Assembly (NCBI RefSeq): GCF_001613345.1
Contig: NZ_BDCE01000050.1
Location: 1 to 47,192 of the forward strand
Origin: Nocardia uniformis NBRC 13702
GTDB taxonomy: Bacteria > Actinomycetota > Actinomycetes > Mycobacteriales > Mycobacteriaceae
Length of the DNA stretch: 47,192 nucleotides
Reading direction: 5' to 3'
In this document: piece by piece, positions 9,275-17,542 of the stretch
How positions within the stretch are numbered: the first letter of the stretch is position 1
How the letters are laid out: every line of letters starts with the position of its first letter
Translations under genes and position numbers: made by a program
Notes under the pieces: model-generated
Databases searched by the model: none
Seen by the model: only the letters and a program-made list of their open reading frames with translations
Told to the model about the DNA's origin: nothing

Positions 9275-9346
9275 CTGCATTTGTGCAGGTACTACCTGCG
9301 TTTCTCGATATTGCCCGCTCTCGGCCGCCGCACGAATACTGCAAAA
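9275..9346. promoter_or_regulatory. clustered CTGCA/TGCAG palindromes upstream of the transporter
   Basis: Three elements: CTGCA-N4-TGCAG (9275-9288), GCAGGT-N3-ACCTGC (9285-9299, overlapping the first), and CTGCAAAA (9339-9346). They share the half-site of the palindrome upstream of the LysR gene, so they are probably bound by that protein. Confidence 0.5.
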
Positions 9347-9414
9347 GCGAATCAGCAATGTGCTGTGGCTCACAGCAGCGGTGCGGCACCGCGCGGGACC
9401 AAGAGGAGACAGCG

Positions 9415-10806
9415 ATGAGCGTCGGCGAAATTCCAAGGGACGCGGCCCCCGCGGAACCCAGTGGATTGAAGAAGGTGGTCGCGGCCTCGATGGCGGGCAC
9501 CGTCGTGGAATGGTACGAATTCTTCCTGTACGGCACCGCCGCCACGCTGGTGTTCAGCAAGGTGTTCTTCCCGAACTCCGATAATCCCCTGGACGGGGTG
9601 ATCGCCGCCTTCGTCACCTACGCCGTCGGATTCATTGCCCGTCCCCTGGGCGGCATTGTGTTCGGCCACTTCGGCGATAAGCACGGGCGCAAGAATCTGC
9701 TGCAATTCAGCCTGCTCCTGGTGGGTGTCTCCACCTTCCTGATGGGATGTCTGCCCACCTTCCCGCAGATCGGCTATCTGGCCCCCGCCCTGCTGGTGTT
9801 CCTGCGATTCGTCCAGGGCTTCGCCGTCGGCGGTGAATGGGGTGGCGCGGTGCTGCTCGTCGCCGAGCACAGCTCCCCCGCCAAACGCGGTTTCTGGACG
9901 AGCTGGCCGCAGGCGGGCGTCCCCGCGGGCAATCTACTGGCGACGCTCGTACTGCTCGCCCTCACCACGACCCTGTCCGAAGCCGCCTTCCTGAGCTGGG
10001 GCTGGCGCGTGGCGTTCTGGCTGTCCGCGGTGATCGTGCTGGTCGGGTACTACATTCGCACCAAGGTGTCGGACGCGCCGATTTTCATTGCGGCACAGGA
10101 GGAAGCCGAGCAGGTCAAGGCGCAATCATTCGGTGTGATGGAGGTGTTCCGGCGCTACCCGCGCGGTGTATTCACCGCCATGGGGCTGCGTTTCGCCGAG
10201 AATGTCATGTACTACCTGGTCGTCACCTTCTCGATCACCTACCTCAAAATCGTCGTCGACGCCGATACCAGCGACATTCTGTGGTGGATGCTCGCCGCGC
10301 ACGCCGTGCACTTCTGCGTGGTACCCCTGGTCGGGCGCGCCACCGATACCGTCGGGCGCCGGCCGGTCTACCTGCTCGGTGCCGTACTCACCGCCACCTG
10401 GGGCTTCTTCGCCTTCCCCATGATGGACACCGGTCGGCCCGCGATCATTATGTGCGCCATCATTATCGGGCTTCTGTTCCACGCCCTCATGTACGCCGGA
10501 CAGCCCGCCATCATGTCCGAGATGTTCCCCACCCGCATGCGGTATTCCGGGGTATCCCTCGGCTATCAGGTGACCGCGATCGTCGCCGGATCCATGGCCC
10601 CGATCATCGCGACGAAGCTGCTCGACCGCTTCGACTCCACAGTGCCCATCGCTTTCTACCTGCTGGGCGCCGCGCTGATCACCATTGTCGCCGTCCTCTG
10701 CGCCCGGGAAACGAAGGGCATCACCCTCGAATCGATAGACGCGGCCGACAGAGCGCGCCTGCGCGAGGAGTCCACCCGGGCCGCGCTCCAGCGGTCGGCG
10801 CTGTAG
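9415..10806 (+). CDS. MFS transporter, metabolite:H+ symporter (MHS/ShiA-ProP type)
   Basis: A 463-residue, 12-helix transporter. The first helix contains GTVVEWYEFFLYGTAATLVF, a hallmark of the MHS family (ProP, ShiA, KgtP). The loop between helices 2 and 3 has GDKHGRKNLL, the MFS motif A (GxxxDxxGRR-like), and RFVQGFAVGGEWGGAVLL in helix 4 is also family-typical. MHS proteins import carboxylates, betaines or shikimate with protons. AGAGGAG precedes the ATG. The LysR upstream and mmsBA nearby suggest a branched-chain acid or similar carboxylate substrate, which is inference only. Confidence 0.9.
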   Translation: MSVGEIPRDAAPAEPSGLKKVVAASMAGTVVEWYEFFLYGTAATLVFSKVFFPNSDNPLDGVIAAFVTYAVGFIARPLGGIVFGHFGDKHGRKNLLQFSLLLVGVSTFLMGCLPTFPQIGYLAPALLVFLRFVQGFAVGGEWGGAVLLVAEHSSPAKRGFWTSWPQAGVPAGNLLATLVLLALTTTLSEAAFLSWGWRVAFWLSAVIVLVGYYIRTKVSDAPIFIAAQEEAEQVKAQSFGVMEVFRRYPRGVFTAMGLRFAENVMYYLVVTFSITYLKIVVDADTSDILWWMLAAHAVHFCVVPLVGRATDTVGRRPVYLLGAVLTATWGFFAFPMMDTGRPAIIMCAIIIGLLFHALMYAGQPAIMSEMFPTRMRYSGVSLGYQVTAIVAGSMAPIIATKLLDRFDSTVPIAFYLLGAALITIVAVLCARETKGITLESIDAADRARLREESTRAALQRSAL

Positions 10807-10918
10807 CGGTTGGTCGACCGACGCCGCGTCTCCTTGTCGTCGCTCTCCGCACCGTCGCGAGCCTCAGCATCGTGGCCGGGCTCGTAGTGGCACTCTTCCT
10901 GCTGCCACGGGGACAGCA
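10807..10918 (+). pseudogene. remnant copy of the small membrane protein at 5552-5749
   Basis: Bases 10862-10914 match 5694-5746 at about 49 of 53 positions. In the matching frame the remnant reads SLSIVAGLVVALFLLPRGQ against FSIAAGLVLALFLLPRGQ. It lacks a start codon and an N-terminal half, and the frame runs on past the original stop. Located immediately after the MHS transporter. Confidence 0.6.
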
Positions 10919-10954
10919 GCGCCGCGGCGGACGCGCCTTTGCGCACAACGGCGT

Positions 10955-11797
10955 TCAGATCGAGGCTGGGTCCGATGTCACGGTCCGGAGTCCTATTCTG
11001 CCGCGGGTGATCGCCCAGATGAGAACTGCCGCACCGCCCATCACTACGACGTCGACCCACTGGTACACCGGATCTATAGCGGCGGCTTGGAGGCCGTAGC
11101 TGACGTTGGTCACCGTATGGGCCACGATCACCACCACGGTATTGCCGTGGGTCGAGTTATAGAGCCAGCCGAGCACAATGGCGTAGCCGGTCGTGGAGAC
11201 GACGTACATCGCGTAGTTCGAGTCGTACTGGGCCACACCGGGGTTCCACCACAGCGGCAGATGCCACAGCGACCACACCAGGCCGAGCAGGACGTTTGCC
11301 GCCCAAGGGGGAAGGGTTGCCTGCAACCGGGGCAGCGCGAATGCGCGCCAACCCAGTTCTTCGTCGATACCGCCGCCCAGTGTGAAGGTCAGCACGAACA
11401 TCGGCAGCAGGGCGAGAACGGCTTTCATGGCCCCCTCGCCATCCCACCGAGCTCCCAGTGCCAGATGCAGCGGCACCGTGCCGAGCACCATTACCGTCAT
11501 ACCGACCGTCGCGAGTCCGTAGAACCGCCACGGTGCCCGCCATCGAAAGGCGTTGCGCAGAAACGCCCTTATACCCTCGCCACCCAGTGCGGTGCTCGCG
11601 CAGATCAGCGCCGCCACGGCCGGGCCGAGCCCTCCCACGATCAACAGCGCCATCGGCGGTACGTCGACGGTGAGGATGCCGCGTTCGATCAGACCCGCGG
11701 GAATCCACCAGGCCCAGGTGAATGCGAAGGTCAATATGACGAACAGCGCTACCCGACGCAGTTGCGGTGCGCGCCACCGTGCTCGGTGCGGTGCCAT
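10955..11797 (-). CDS. CPBP family intramembrane metalloprotease
   Basis: A 280-residue polytopic membrane protein. GGGIDEELGWRAFALPRL carries motif 1 (EExxxR) of the CPBP/Abi family, LVWSLWHLPLWW supplies motif 2 (F/W-xxxH), and VVVIVAHTVTN supplies the third His motif. Relatives include Rce1 prenyl endopeptidase and bacteriocin-immunity proteins; here the substrate is unknown. The ATG at 11797 is chosen because GGGAG lies 6 nt upstream; a GTG at 11851 would overlap the preceding gene and has no ribosome-binding site. It follows the flavin monooxygenase by 37 bp on the same strand. Confidence 0.88.
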   Translation of the reverse strand: MAPHRARWRAPQLRRVALFVILTFAFTWAWWIPAGLIERGILTVDVPPMALLIVGGLGPAVAALICASTALGGEGIRAFLRNAFRWRAPWRFYGLATVGMTVMVLGTVPLHLALGARWDGEGAMKAVLALLPMFVLTFTLGGGIDEELGWRAFALPRLQATLPPWAANVLLGLVWSLWHLPLWWNPGVAQYDSNYAMYVVSTTGYAIVLGWLYNSTHGNTVVVIVAHTVTNVSYGLQAAAIDPVYQWVDVVVMGGAAVLIWAITRGRIGLRTVTSDPASI

Positions 11798-11834
11798 TGG
11801 TAGCTCCCGTTCCACGACTGGTCGATTCGCGTGC

Positions 11835-12914
11835 TCATGGCGTTCGGTCACGATCCCAGGAGGGTCGCGATGCGCCGGCTACCCGGCGAGTCAGGCGGCG
11901 GGCGACGTACCGGGCATCTCGACCGACTCCGTGCACGGTGGCCGAGAGGATCGTGCGCTGGTATTCGAGACCTACGAATCCCAGTCCGCGGTGAGTGCGC
12001 GATAGACCGAACCGCTGGTGAGGCGCGCCGTGTGCGTCCAACGCACCCAACGGCTCGAGGTAGTCCAGGGCGGGTCGGTACCCGGTGGCGAGGATAACAG
12101 CGTCGACGTGTTCACGCTCCCCGGATGCCCAGTCCAGCGAACTTCCACTCGCACCGACGAAGAGGTCTCGGTGGTTGGGTCGTCCGGACTCGATCGCGTC
12201 GCGGTGGCCGCCGATATCGAGCACCGGGACCGTCCCGTGGTCGACCAGCGGACCGAACGGTAGTCGCGCCGCCGCGGCCAAGACCGTCCAGAGCCGCGAC
12301 TCGGCCGGCACCGGCTGATTGGTGGCGTAGCGGACCACCGACCGACTGGTCAGGGTCACTTCGGCGTGCTCGGCCAGTTCCACGGCGATCTGCACGGCAG
12401 AGTTGCCAGCACCCACTACGACCACCCGTTTACCGATAAACGGTGTGGGACAACGGTATTCGCTGGCATGCAGCACTCGACCGGTGTATCCGACCAATCC
12501 GGGCAGCTTCGGACGATAGGGGTTGGTGAAGCTTCCCGTGCACGCCACGACCGCCGCCCCGGTGAACTCCCCACCCTGATGGGTACGGACGCGATACTCG
12601 CCCGCTTCGTATGCCACCGCGCTGACCCGCGCGCCGGTATGGATCGCACAATCCAGTTCGGCGGCGGCAGCGCGCAGATAGTCCGCCATTTCCGTGCCGC
12701 TCGGATACCGGTTCGGATCGCCGGGAAACTTCCGCCCGGCTATGGTGTTGAAATGCGATGGGGTGAATAGCCGTAAACTGTCGTAATAGTGCGGCCACGA
12801 CCCCGCCGCATCCGCACCGGACTCGAGTAGCACCGGCTGCCAGCCACTGGCCGACAGCGCACCGGCGGCGGCAATTCCGGATTGTCCTGCCCCGACTACG
12901 ATCACCGATTTCAT
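11835..12914 (-). CDS. FAD/NAD(P)-dependent monooxygenase-like oxidoreductase (CzcO type)
   Basis: A 359-residue flavoprotein. VVGAGQSGIAAAGAL (residues 6-20) is the FAD Rossmann loop, and GKRVVVVGAGNSAVQIAVEL is a second GxGxxS/A nucleotide-binding loop. ILATGYRPAL near the C-terminus is the ATG motif of two-dinucleotide-binding oxidoreductases. The family includes Baeyer-Villiger/FMO-like enzymes, YUCCA-type hydroxylases and proteins annotated CzcO. The substrate cannot be told. The ATG at 12914 puts the FAD motif at the usual position; an alternative ATG three codons earlier exists. Confidence 0.85.
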   Translation of the reverse strand: MKSVIVVGAGQSGIAAAGALSASGWQPVLLESGADAAGSWPHYYDSLRLFTPSHFNTIAGRKFPGDPNRYPSGTEMADYLRAAAAELDCAIHTGARVSAVAYEAGEYRVRTHQGGEFTGAAVVACTGSFTNPYRPKLPGLVGYTGRVLHASEYRCPTPFIGKRVVVVGAGNSAVQIAVELAEHAEVTLTSRSVVRYATNQPVPAESRLWTVLAAAARLPFGPLVDHGTVPVLDIGGHRDAIESGRPNHRDLFVGASGSSLDWASGEREHVDAVILATGYRPALDYLEPLGALDAHGAPHQRFGLSRTHRGLGFVGLEYQRTILSATVHGVGRDARYVARRLTRRVAGASRPSWDRDRTP

Positions 12915-12986
12915 GGACACCATAATGGGCTCGATATCAGATCTCCGCAAACGAATATTCGCTCCCGCGCTACTCGATCACACCGG

Positions 12987-13253
12987 TTATCCGCATCCGG
13001 GCATTCCGATATTGCTACCGGTCGCGATCGGCAAACATATCCCGGACGATCCGGTGTCGAGCACACGAATGTCCTGGCCCACGGGAGCGCGGGAGTCAGC
13101 GGCCTCCGCTGCAAGCATCGGAATTCCCGTAGTAGACGAAGCCGTGACATCGACCTGCGCGACCGCCGTGCCGGAGGCGAAACCTATCCCGGCGGCAAAG
13201 GCGCCGAGGGCGATGGATATGCGAATCGATGCGCTTCCAGGTGATTTCATCAT
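12987..13253 (-). CDS. small secreted protein
   Basis: An 88-residue protein with a convincing Sec signal peptide (hydrophobic core about 10-25, cleavage likely after AVA or AQ near residue 32). The mature part is about 55 residues with two Cys near the C-terminus (ICLPIATGSNIGMPGC), which could form a disulfide. No domain recognised. The two tandem ATG codons have only a weak AGG upstream. It lies between the monooxygenase and the hydrolase on the same strand. Confidence 0.55.
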   Translation of the reverse strand: MMKSPGSASIRISIALGAFAAGIGFASGTAVAQVDVTASSTTGIPMLAAEAADSRAPVGQDIRVLDTGSSGICLPIATGSNIGMPGCG

Positions 13254-13309
13254 GTTTCGAGCCTATTCGGTTCGTTCATACCATGCATGCCCCTAATTGT
13301 TTCGGCCTA

Positions 13310-14320
13310 TCAGGTCATACGGGCGAGAAAGGCAGCGACATCTGTCGCAATCCGATCGGGAAACTCGCCATTGATCGCGTGCGAAGCATCGTCATAGATA
13401 AGAACAGTCGCATTGCTTAGACTGCGCCGTGCATGGTCGGCAGCTGCCGCACTGTCGTGCATTACCGACTTACCCGCCATAATCACCAGGAACGGCATGG
13501 CGAGGCCGCGCAGTTCCGCACCATCGAAAGTCGACGGGGTGGGCAGGGCGAGCGCGTAATGCCGCATACCGGCTTCGATCATGTCCGCGACCGGAACCCG
13601 CTCGACCGGGGCGCCACCGGCGACCCAACTGTTGAAGCTGTCCCGAAAACTCCTGGGAACCCATCTGATCGAGGCCGGTATGGAGCGAATGATCGCCTGC
13701 GCCGACATCGATGCGAAGGTCATCACCGGGTCGAGCGCGATCACACCCGCGATCTTGTCCGGTTGCTGGATGGCGAGATTGGTCGCGGTCCACCCGCCGA
13801 TGGACACTCCGGCCAGCACCACGCGCCGATCCGGGAGTTGCGCAATGGCCTGATGCAGCCATGCGGCCTGGTCGGCATCGTTCTCGATCGGTCTGCTCTG
13901 CACACTCGCGCCCGGCTCACCGAGCAGATCCACCAGATAGACGGTCCGCAGCGCCGAGAGCGAGGCCAGATTGTCGGCCCACATCGGAGCCGCCGCCGCA
14001 CGTCCGGGTAGCAGGAGCAATGCGGGTGCGGTGGGATTCGCGCCGTCGAACCGGTACACCCGCACAACTCCGTAGTCGGTGCGCAGATCCAGCGTGGCGC
14101 TCGGTGCGGGCAACTCCGCCATCGCCCGGTCGTAGGCGGCGAAGAATTGATCATTGCCCGCGGCGGAAGTGAAGTGACCTACCGGCGACGTGTCGCGCAG
14201 AGCCAACCACGCGATCGCCGCGGCTGCCAGGGTCACGGCGACGACACTGAGGACAGTCCGGCGGCGACGCCCACGCCGTGCGCCCGCGTCGCCCATGTCG
14301 GGCTTCGACATTTCCGACAT
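13310..14320 (-). CDS. membrane-anchored or secreted alpha/beta hydrolase
   Basis: A 336-residue protein. A basic Arg-rich N-terminus followed by one hydrophobic segment (about 22-41) indicates a signal anchor. The hydrolase domain has nucleophile elbow GVSIGG (GxSxG), an acid in the LVIMAGKSVMHDS region, and a His in DDASHAINGEFPDRIA, giving a plausible Ser-Asp-His triad. The substrate is unknown. AGGAG lies 5 nt before the ATG. Divergent from the TetR gene, which is its likely regulator. Confidence 0.85.
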   Translation of the reverse strand: MSEMSKPDMGDAGARRGRRRRTVLSVVAVTLAAAAIAWLALRDTSPVGHFTSAAGNDQFFAAYDRAMAELPAPSATLDLRTDYGVVRVYRFDGANPTAPALLLLPGRAAAAPMWADNLASLSALRTVYLVDLLGEPGASVQSRPIENDADQAAWLHQAIAQLPDRRVVLAGVSIGGWTATNLAIQQPDKIAGVIALDPVMTFASMSAQAIIRSIPASIRWVPRSFRDSFNSWVAGGAPVERVPVADMIEAGMRHYALALPTPSTFDGAELRGLAMPFLVIMAGKSVMHDSAAAADHARRSLSNATVLIYDDASHAINGEFPDRIATDVAAFLARMT

Positions 14321-14408
14321 CGTCGCTCCTATGGGGCGCTTACTGATTCACGGCTGCGACTGCCCAGGACCCTCTGCAACAGGCCACTGCCAAAATAACA
14401 CATCAGTG

Positions 14409-14427
14409 TCTCATTTTTCCGGTGAGA
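14409..14427. promoter_or_regulatory. inverted repeat between hydrolase and TetR genes
   Basis: TCTCA-N9-TGAGA lies 34 bp upstream of the TetR start, inside an AT-richer divergent promoter region (14321-14461). TetR operators are usually palindromes in exactly this position. The arms are short, so the assignment is tentative. Confidence 0.35.
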
Positions 14428-14461
14428 ATGTCGACCCGGTGCGTGATGTTACGGTCCCGGC

Positions 14462-15073
14462 ATGGGCAGGCGGGATCGAGAACCCACTATCGAGGCAGCG
14501 ACCAGCGGCGTTCGCGCACGCACCCGCGCCGCCATACTCGAAGCGGCCCTGACGATCTGGGCCCGCAACTACGCCGCCTCGCTGACCGAGATCGCCGATC
14601 ACGCGAATGTCAGCCGCAGCACTCTGCACAGATACTTCCCGGAGCGACAGGACCTGATCGACGGAGTCCTGATCGAATCGCTGGCAGTACTCGACGCCGT
14701 CGCCGCCAAAGCCGCGAACAACACCACCACCGCCCTGGACCAACTGACCTCGCTGCTCCGCTCCTTCGTCGAAGTAGGCGACCGCCTGATATTCCTCTAC
14801 GCCGACCCGGACCGTTTCGCGGGCAATCCACACTGGCGCCCGGTAGGCAACCAATCACTGCGCACCCTCGCCGCCGCCGCCCAAGCCGAAGGCGCCCTGG
14901 ATCCCGCGCTCCCCCCGGCATGGATCGAGGCGGTATTCAACGCGCACATCTACGTCGCCGCCGAAGCCGCCCAATCCGGCGAGGACCCCGTCCACGTCAT
15001 AGCCGACCGCGCCGTCCGCACCCTCCTACGTGGCGTCGCCCCAGCAGGAGACCCGAACCCGGCTGACGCATAG
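14462..15073 (+). CDS. TetR/AcrR family regulator
   Basis: A 203-residue regulator. Residues about 20-65 form the TetR DNA-binding domain, with SLTEIADHANVSRSTLHRYF as helix-turn-helix and RQDLIDGVL as helix 4. The C-terminal ligand domain is all-helical and of unknown specificity. The ATG lies at the start of the conserved region. It is divergent from the hydrolase, which suggests autoregulation plus control of that gene. Confidence 0.88.
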   Translation: MGRRDREPTIEAATSGVRARTRAAILEAALTIWARNYAASLTEIADHANVSRSTLHRYFPERQDLIDGVLIESLAVLDAVAAKAANNTTTALDQLTSLLRSFVEVGDRLIFLYADPDRFAGNPHWRPVGNQSLRTLAAAAQAEGALDPALPPAWIEAVFNAHIYVAAEAAQSGEDPVHVIADRAVRTLLRGVAPAGDPNPADA

Positions 15074-15160
15074 GACAATCGAACCCCTCCCCGACCTCCC
15101 TGATCGACGAGTATTCCGGATCGGCCCTTGGGCAACCGATCCACCCGCTCCCCCGACCGC

Positions 15161-15700
15161 TCACCGGGAATGTGCGGCGCGCGTCAGTATCTCGTCGACG
15201 GACCACTGATCGTCGGCGTGGGTGCCGTACTTTCGGTCCACTACGCGGCCGTCGGCGGCGAGGAGGAAATCCGCTGGCTGGCCGAAGTGGTCCTCGCCCA
15301 AGCCCAGCGCGCCGCTGACCGATCGCTGCCGCGCCACCCCACGTGCCGCCGCCAGCCACGCGCGCGGATGCGCGACGGCCTTCGGCGTGGATTCGACACC
15401 GAACTCCGAGTACAGGATTCGGTCCGGGTCGGCGATGACAGCGAACGGCAGATCGGCTTGGTATCGCCGCAGCTCTTCCGCCGCGGAGTGGAATACCACG
15501 ACCTCGTCGATCCCCGCCGCCTGAATCTCCCCGTGCCGCCGCACGATGGACCGCAAATGCAGGTGGCAGATCGGGCACCCGGCGAAGCGGCGGAACTGCA
15601 AGTGCGTCAACCGGTTCGGCGACGGCACCGATACCGCCGTGCCGTCGATGGTGGTCAGGGCACGGGCGGGGACGAAGTCGTCGATATCGAGTTGGGACAT
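15161..15700 (-). CDS. peroxiredoxin-like (AhpC/TSA-type) protein, copy 1
   Basis: A 179-residue thioredoxin-fold protein. FAGCPICHLHLR (Cys42 and Cys45) is the redox site, at the end of the first beta strand and helix as in PRXL2/AhpC-TSA_2 relatives. FAVIADPDRILYSEFGVEST has the strand-helix pattern of the Prx C-terminal half. It probably reduces peroxides or disulfides in the cytosol; no signal peptide is seen. About 89% identical to copy 2 at 18655-19194. GAGG is only 2 nt from the ATG, so initiation is unusual, and copy 2 has the same arrangement. A TGTCA-N6-TGACA palindrome lies 41 bp upstream. Confidence 0.8.
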   Translation of the reverse strand: MSQLDIDDFVPARALTTIDGTAVSVPSPNRLTHLQFRRFAGCPICHLHLRSIVRRHGEIQAAGIDEVVVFHSAAEELRRYQADLPFAVIADPDRILYSEFGVESTPKAVAHPRAWLAAARGVARQRSVSGALGLGEDHFGQPADFLLAADGRVVDRKYGTHADDQWSVDEILTRAAHSR

Positions 15701-15741
15701 GACCTCAGCGAACCACAACACAGCGCCCACCACGACGATGG

Positions 15742-15757
15742 TGTCATCGCAGTGACA
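15742..15757. promoter_or_regulatory. Crp/Fnr-type palindrome TGTCA-N6-TGACA, site 1
   Basis: Perfect 5-bp arms with a 6-bp spacer (TCGCAG), 41 bp upstream of peroxiredoxin-like copy 1. The same site stands at exactly the same distance from copy 2. Proposed to be bound by the Crp/Fnr protein at 32974-33705. Confidence 0.7.
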
Positions 15758-15823
15758 GTCGGCCCGCAGGAATCGACCGCCACTGCGCGCAGTGAGATTT
15801 GGGACACGTCGGAGCCTCCGGGG

Positions 15824-15854
15824 TTGCAACCCTACCCGTACCGGAGGGTAGGGT
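15824..15854 (+). promoter_or_regulatory. MerR-type promoter/operator of the SulP-merR operon
   Basis: A -35-like TTGCAA (15824-15829) and -10-like TAGGGT (15849-15854) are 19 bp apart, the elongated spacing of MerR-activated promoters. Within them lies a perfect 9-bp inverted repeat, ACCCTACCC (15829-15837) and GGGTAGGGT (15846-15854), with an 8-bp spacer. Downstream is the SulP gene and then merR, so autoregulation is likely. Confidence 0.65.
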
Positions 15855-16020
15855 TCTCATCGCCGAGCGTTAGCTGAGGTTCGTCACCAGGCAGCGTGGC
15901 CGGTGATATCCAGCATGGTCGCCCGCGTCGTCGGCCGCTCGCATCCACGACTTTTCCGCTTATACCTCGCGCTGCCCCGGGGCGGCCGGCGCGCCCGCGA
16001 CCGATGAATGGAGTTTGCCG

Positions 16021-17541
16021 ATGGGGACAGCTGTGCCCACCCAGCGAGATACCGAGGGGTCGGTCCTTTCTGCCCTGCGGAGCCCCAAACTGCTCAGAAC
16101 CGAGGTGCTGGCCGGTCTGGTCGTCGCGCTGGCGCTGATTCCCGAGGCCATCTCGTTCTCCATCATTGCCGGTGTCGATCCGCGCGTCGGATTGTTCGCC
16201 TCGTTCACCATGGCCGTCACCATCTCGATCGTGGGTGGCCGCCGGGCCATGATTTCCGCGGCCACCGGCGCGATCGCGCTGGTCATCGCGCCGGTCGTGC
16301 GGGACCACGGCCTCGACTACCTGATCGCGACCGTACTCCTGGCCGGAGTACTCCAGATCGTGCTGAGCGTGCTCGGCGTGGCCAAGCTGATGCGGTTCAT
16401 TCCGCGCAGCGTCATGGTCGGCTTCGTCAACGCCCTGGCCATTCTGATCTTCCTGGCGCAGGTGCCACATCTACTCGGCGTGCCGTGGCTGGTGTACCCG
16501 ATGGTCGCGGTCGGTCTAGCGCTCCTGGTCTTCCTCCCGAAACTCACCACCGCGATCCCGGCGCCGCTGGTGGCAATCGTCGTACTGACCACCGCGACAG
16601 TGGTTTTCGCCCTGAATGTGCCCAATGTCGGCGATGAGGGCGAACTGCCGTCGAGCCTGCCGTCGCTGCTCATTCCGAATGTGCCGTTCAACCTCGACAC
16701 CCTGGCGATCATCGCCCCCTACGCCTTGGCCATGGCGCTGGTCGGCCTGCTCGAATCGCTGATGACCGCCAAACTGGTCGACGACATCACCGACAGCCAC
16801 TCCGACAAGACCCGCGAAGGCTGGGGCCAAGGCGTCGCCAACGTGGTCACCGGCTTCTTCGGCGGCATGGGCGGTTGCGCCATGATCGGCCAGACCATGA
16901 TCAATGTGAAGACCTCCGGCGCACGCACCCGCATCTCGACCTTCCTCGCCGGTGTCTTCCTGCTCATCCTGGTCGTCGGCCTGGGCGACGTGGTCGCGCT
17001 GATCCCGATGGCGGCCCTGGTCGCGGTCATGATCATGGTGTCGGTCGGCACCATGGACTGGCACTCCATCTCCCCGAAAACCTTGCGCCGCATGCCGATC
17101 GCCGAAACCACGGTCATGCTGGTCACCGTCGCGGTCACCGTCGCCACCCACAACCTCGCCTACGGCGTCATCGCGGGCGTGCTCACCGCCATGATCGCCT
17201 TCGCCCACCGCGTCGCCCACTTCACCGAGGTCATCAAGGTCCACGAGGCCGATACCGACCGCGACGGCGATATCGACACCCGCGTGTACAAGGTGCGCGG
17301 CGAGTTGTTCTTCGCCTCCAGCAATGACCTGGTCTACCAGTTCGACTATGTCGACGACCCACACAATGTGATCATCGATATGTCCGAGGCCCATATCTGG
17401 GACGCTTCCACGGTGGCCGCTTTGGACGCGATTACCACCAAGTACGAGTCCAAGGGCAAGAACGTGGAAATCATCGGACTGAACGAAGCCTCCGAGCAGC
17501 GTCACCAGCGGCTCAGCGGGCATCTTTCCGGAGCCCACTGA
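16021..17541 (+). CDS. SulP family anion transporter with STAS domain
   Basis: A 506-residue SLC26/SulP protein. The membrane domain spans about residues 15-390, with the N-terminal LLRTEVLAGLVVALALIPEA signature and GFFGGMGGCAMIGQTMINVK in the middle of the transport domain. The STAS domain is at about 405-495 (VYKVRGELFFASSNDLVYQF, then NVIIDMSEAHIWDASTVAAL). The family carries sulfate, bicarbonate or other anions; the substrate is not evident. GGAG lies 7 nt before the ATG. Followed after 1 bp by a MerR gene and preceded by a MerR-type promoter, so expression probably answers a MerR signal. Confidence 0.92.
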   Translation: MGTAVPTQRDTEGSVLSALRSPKLLRTEVLAGLVVALALIPEAISFSIIAGVDPRVGLFASFTMAVTISIVGGRRAMISAATGAIALVIAPVVRDHGLDYLIATVLLAGVLQIVLSVLGVAKLMRFIPRSVMVGFVNALAILIFLAQVPHLLGVPWLVYPMVAVGLALLVFLPKLTTAIPAPLVAIVVLTTATVVFALNVPNVGDEGELPSSLPSLLIPNVPFNLDTLAIIAPYALAMALVGLLESLMTAKLVDDITDSHSDKTREGWGQGVANVVTGFFGGMGGCAMIGQTMINVKTSGARTRISTFLAGVFLLILVVGLGDVVALIPMAALVAVMIMVSVGTMDWHSISPKTLRRMPIAETTVMLVTVAVTVATHNLAYGVIAGVLTAMIAFAHRVAHFTEVIKVHEADTDRDGDIDTRVYKVRGELFFASSNDLVYQFDYVDDPHNVIIDMSEAHIWDASTVAALDAITTKYESKGKNVEIIGLNEASEQRHQRLSGHLSGAH

Positions 17542-17542
17542 G

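Noticed and set aside
12952..12961. CGAATATTCG palindrome, the same half-site as the mer operator
   Set aside because: Arms are adjacent instead of separated by 6 bp, and the neighbouring genes are unrelated; probably chance.
15829..15854. Assigning the 9-bp palindrome to the Crp/Fnr regulon
   Set aside because: Sequence and spacing differ from TGTCA-N6-TGACA, and the elongated promoter spacing fits MerR.
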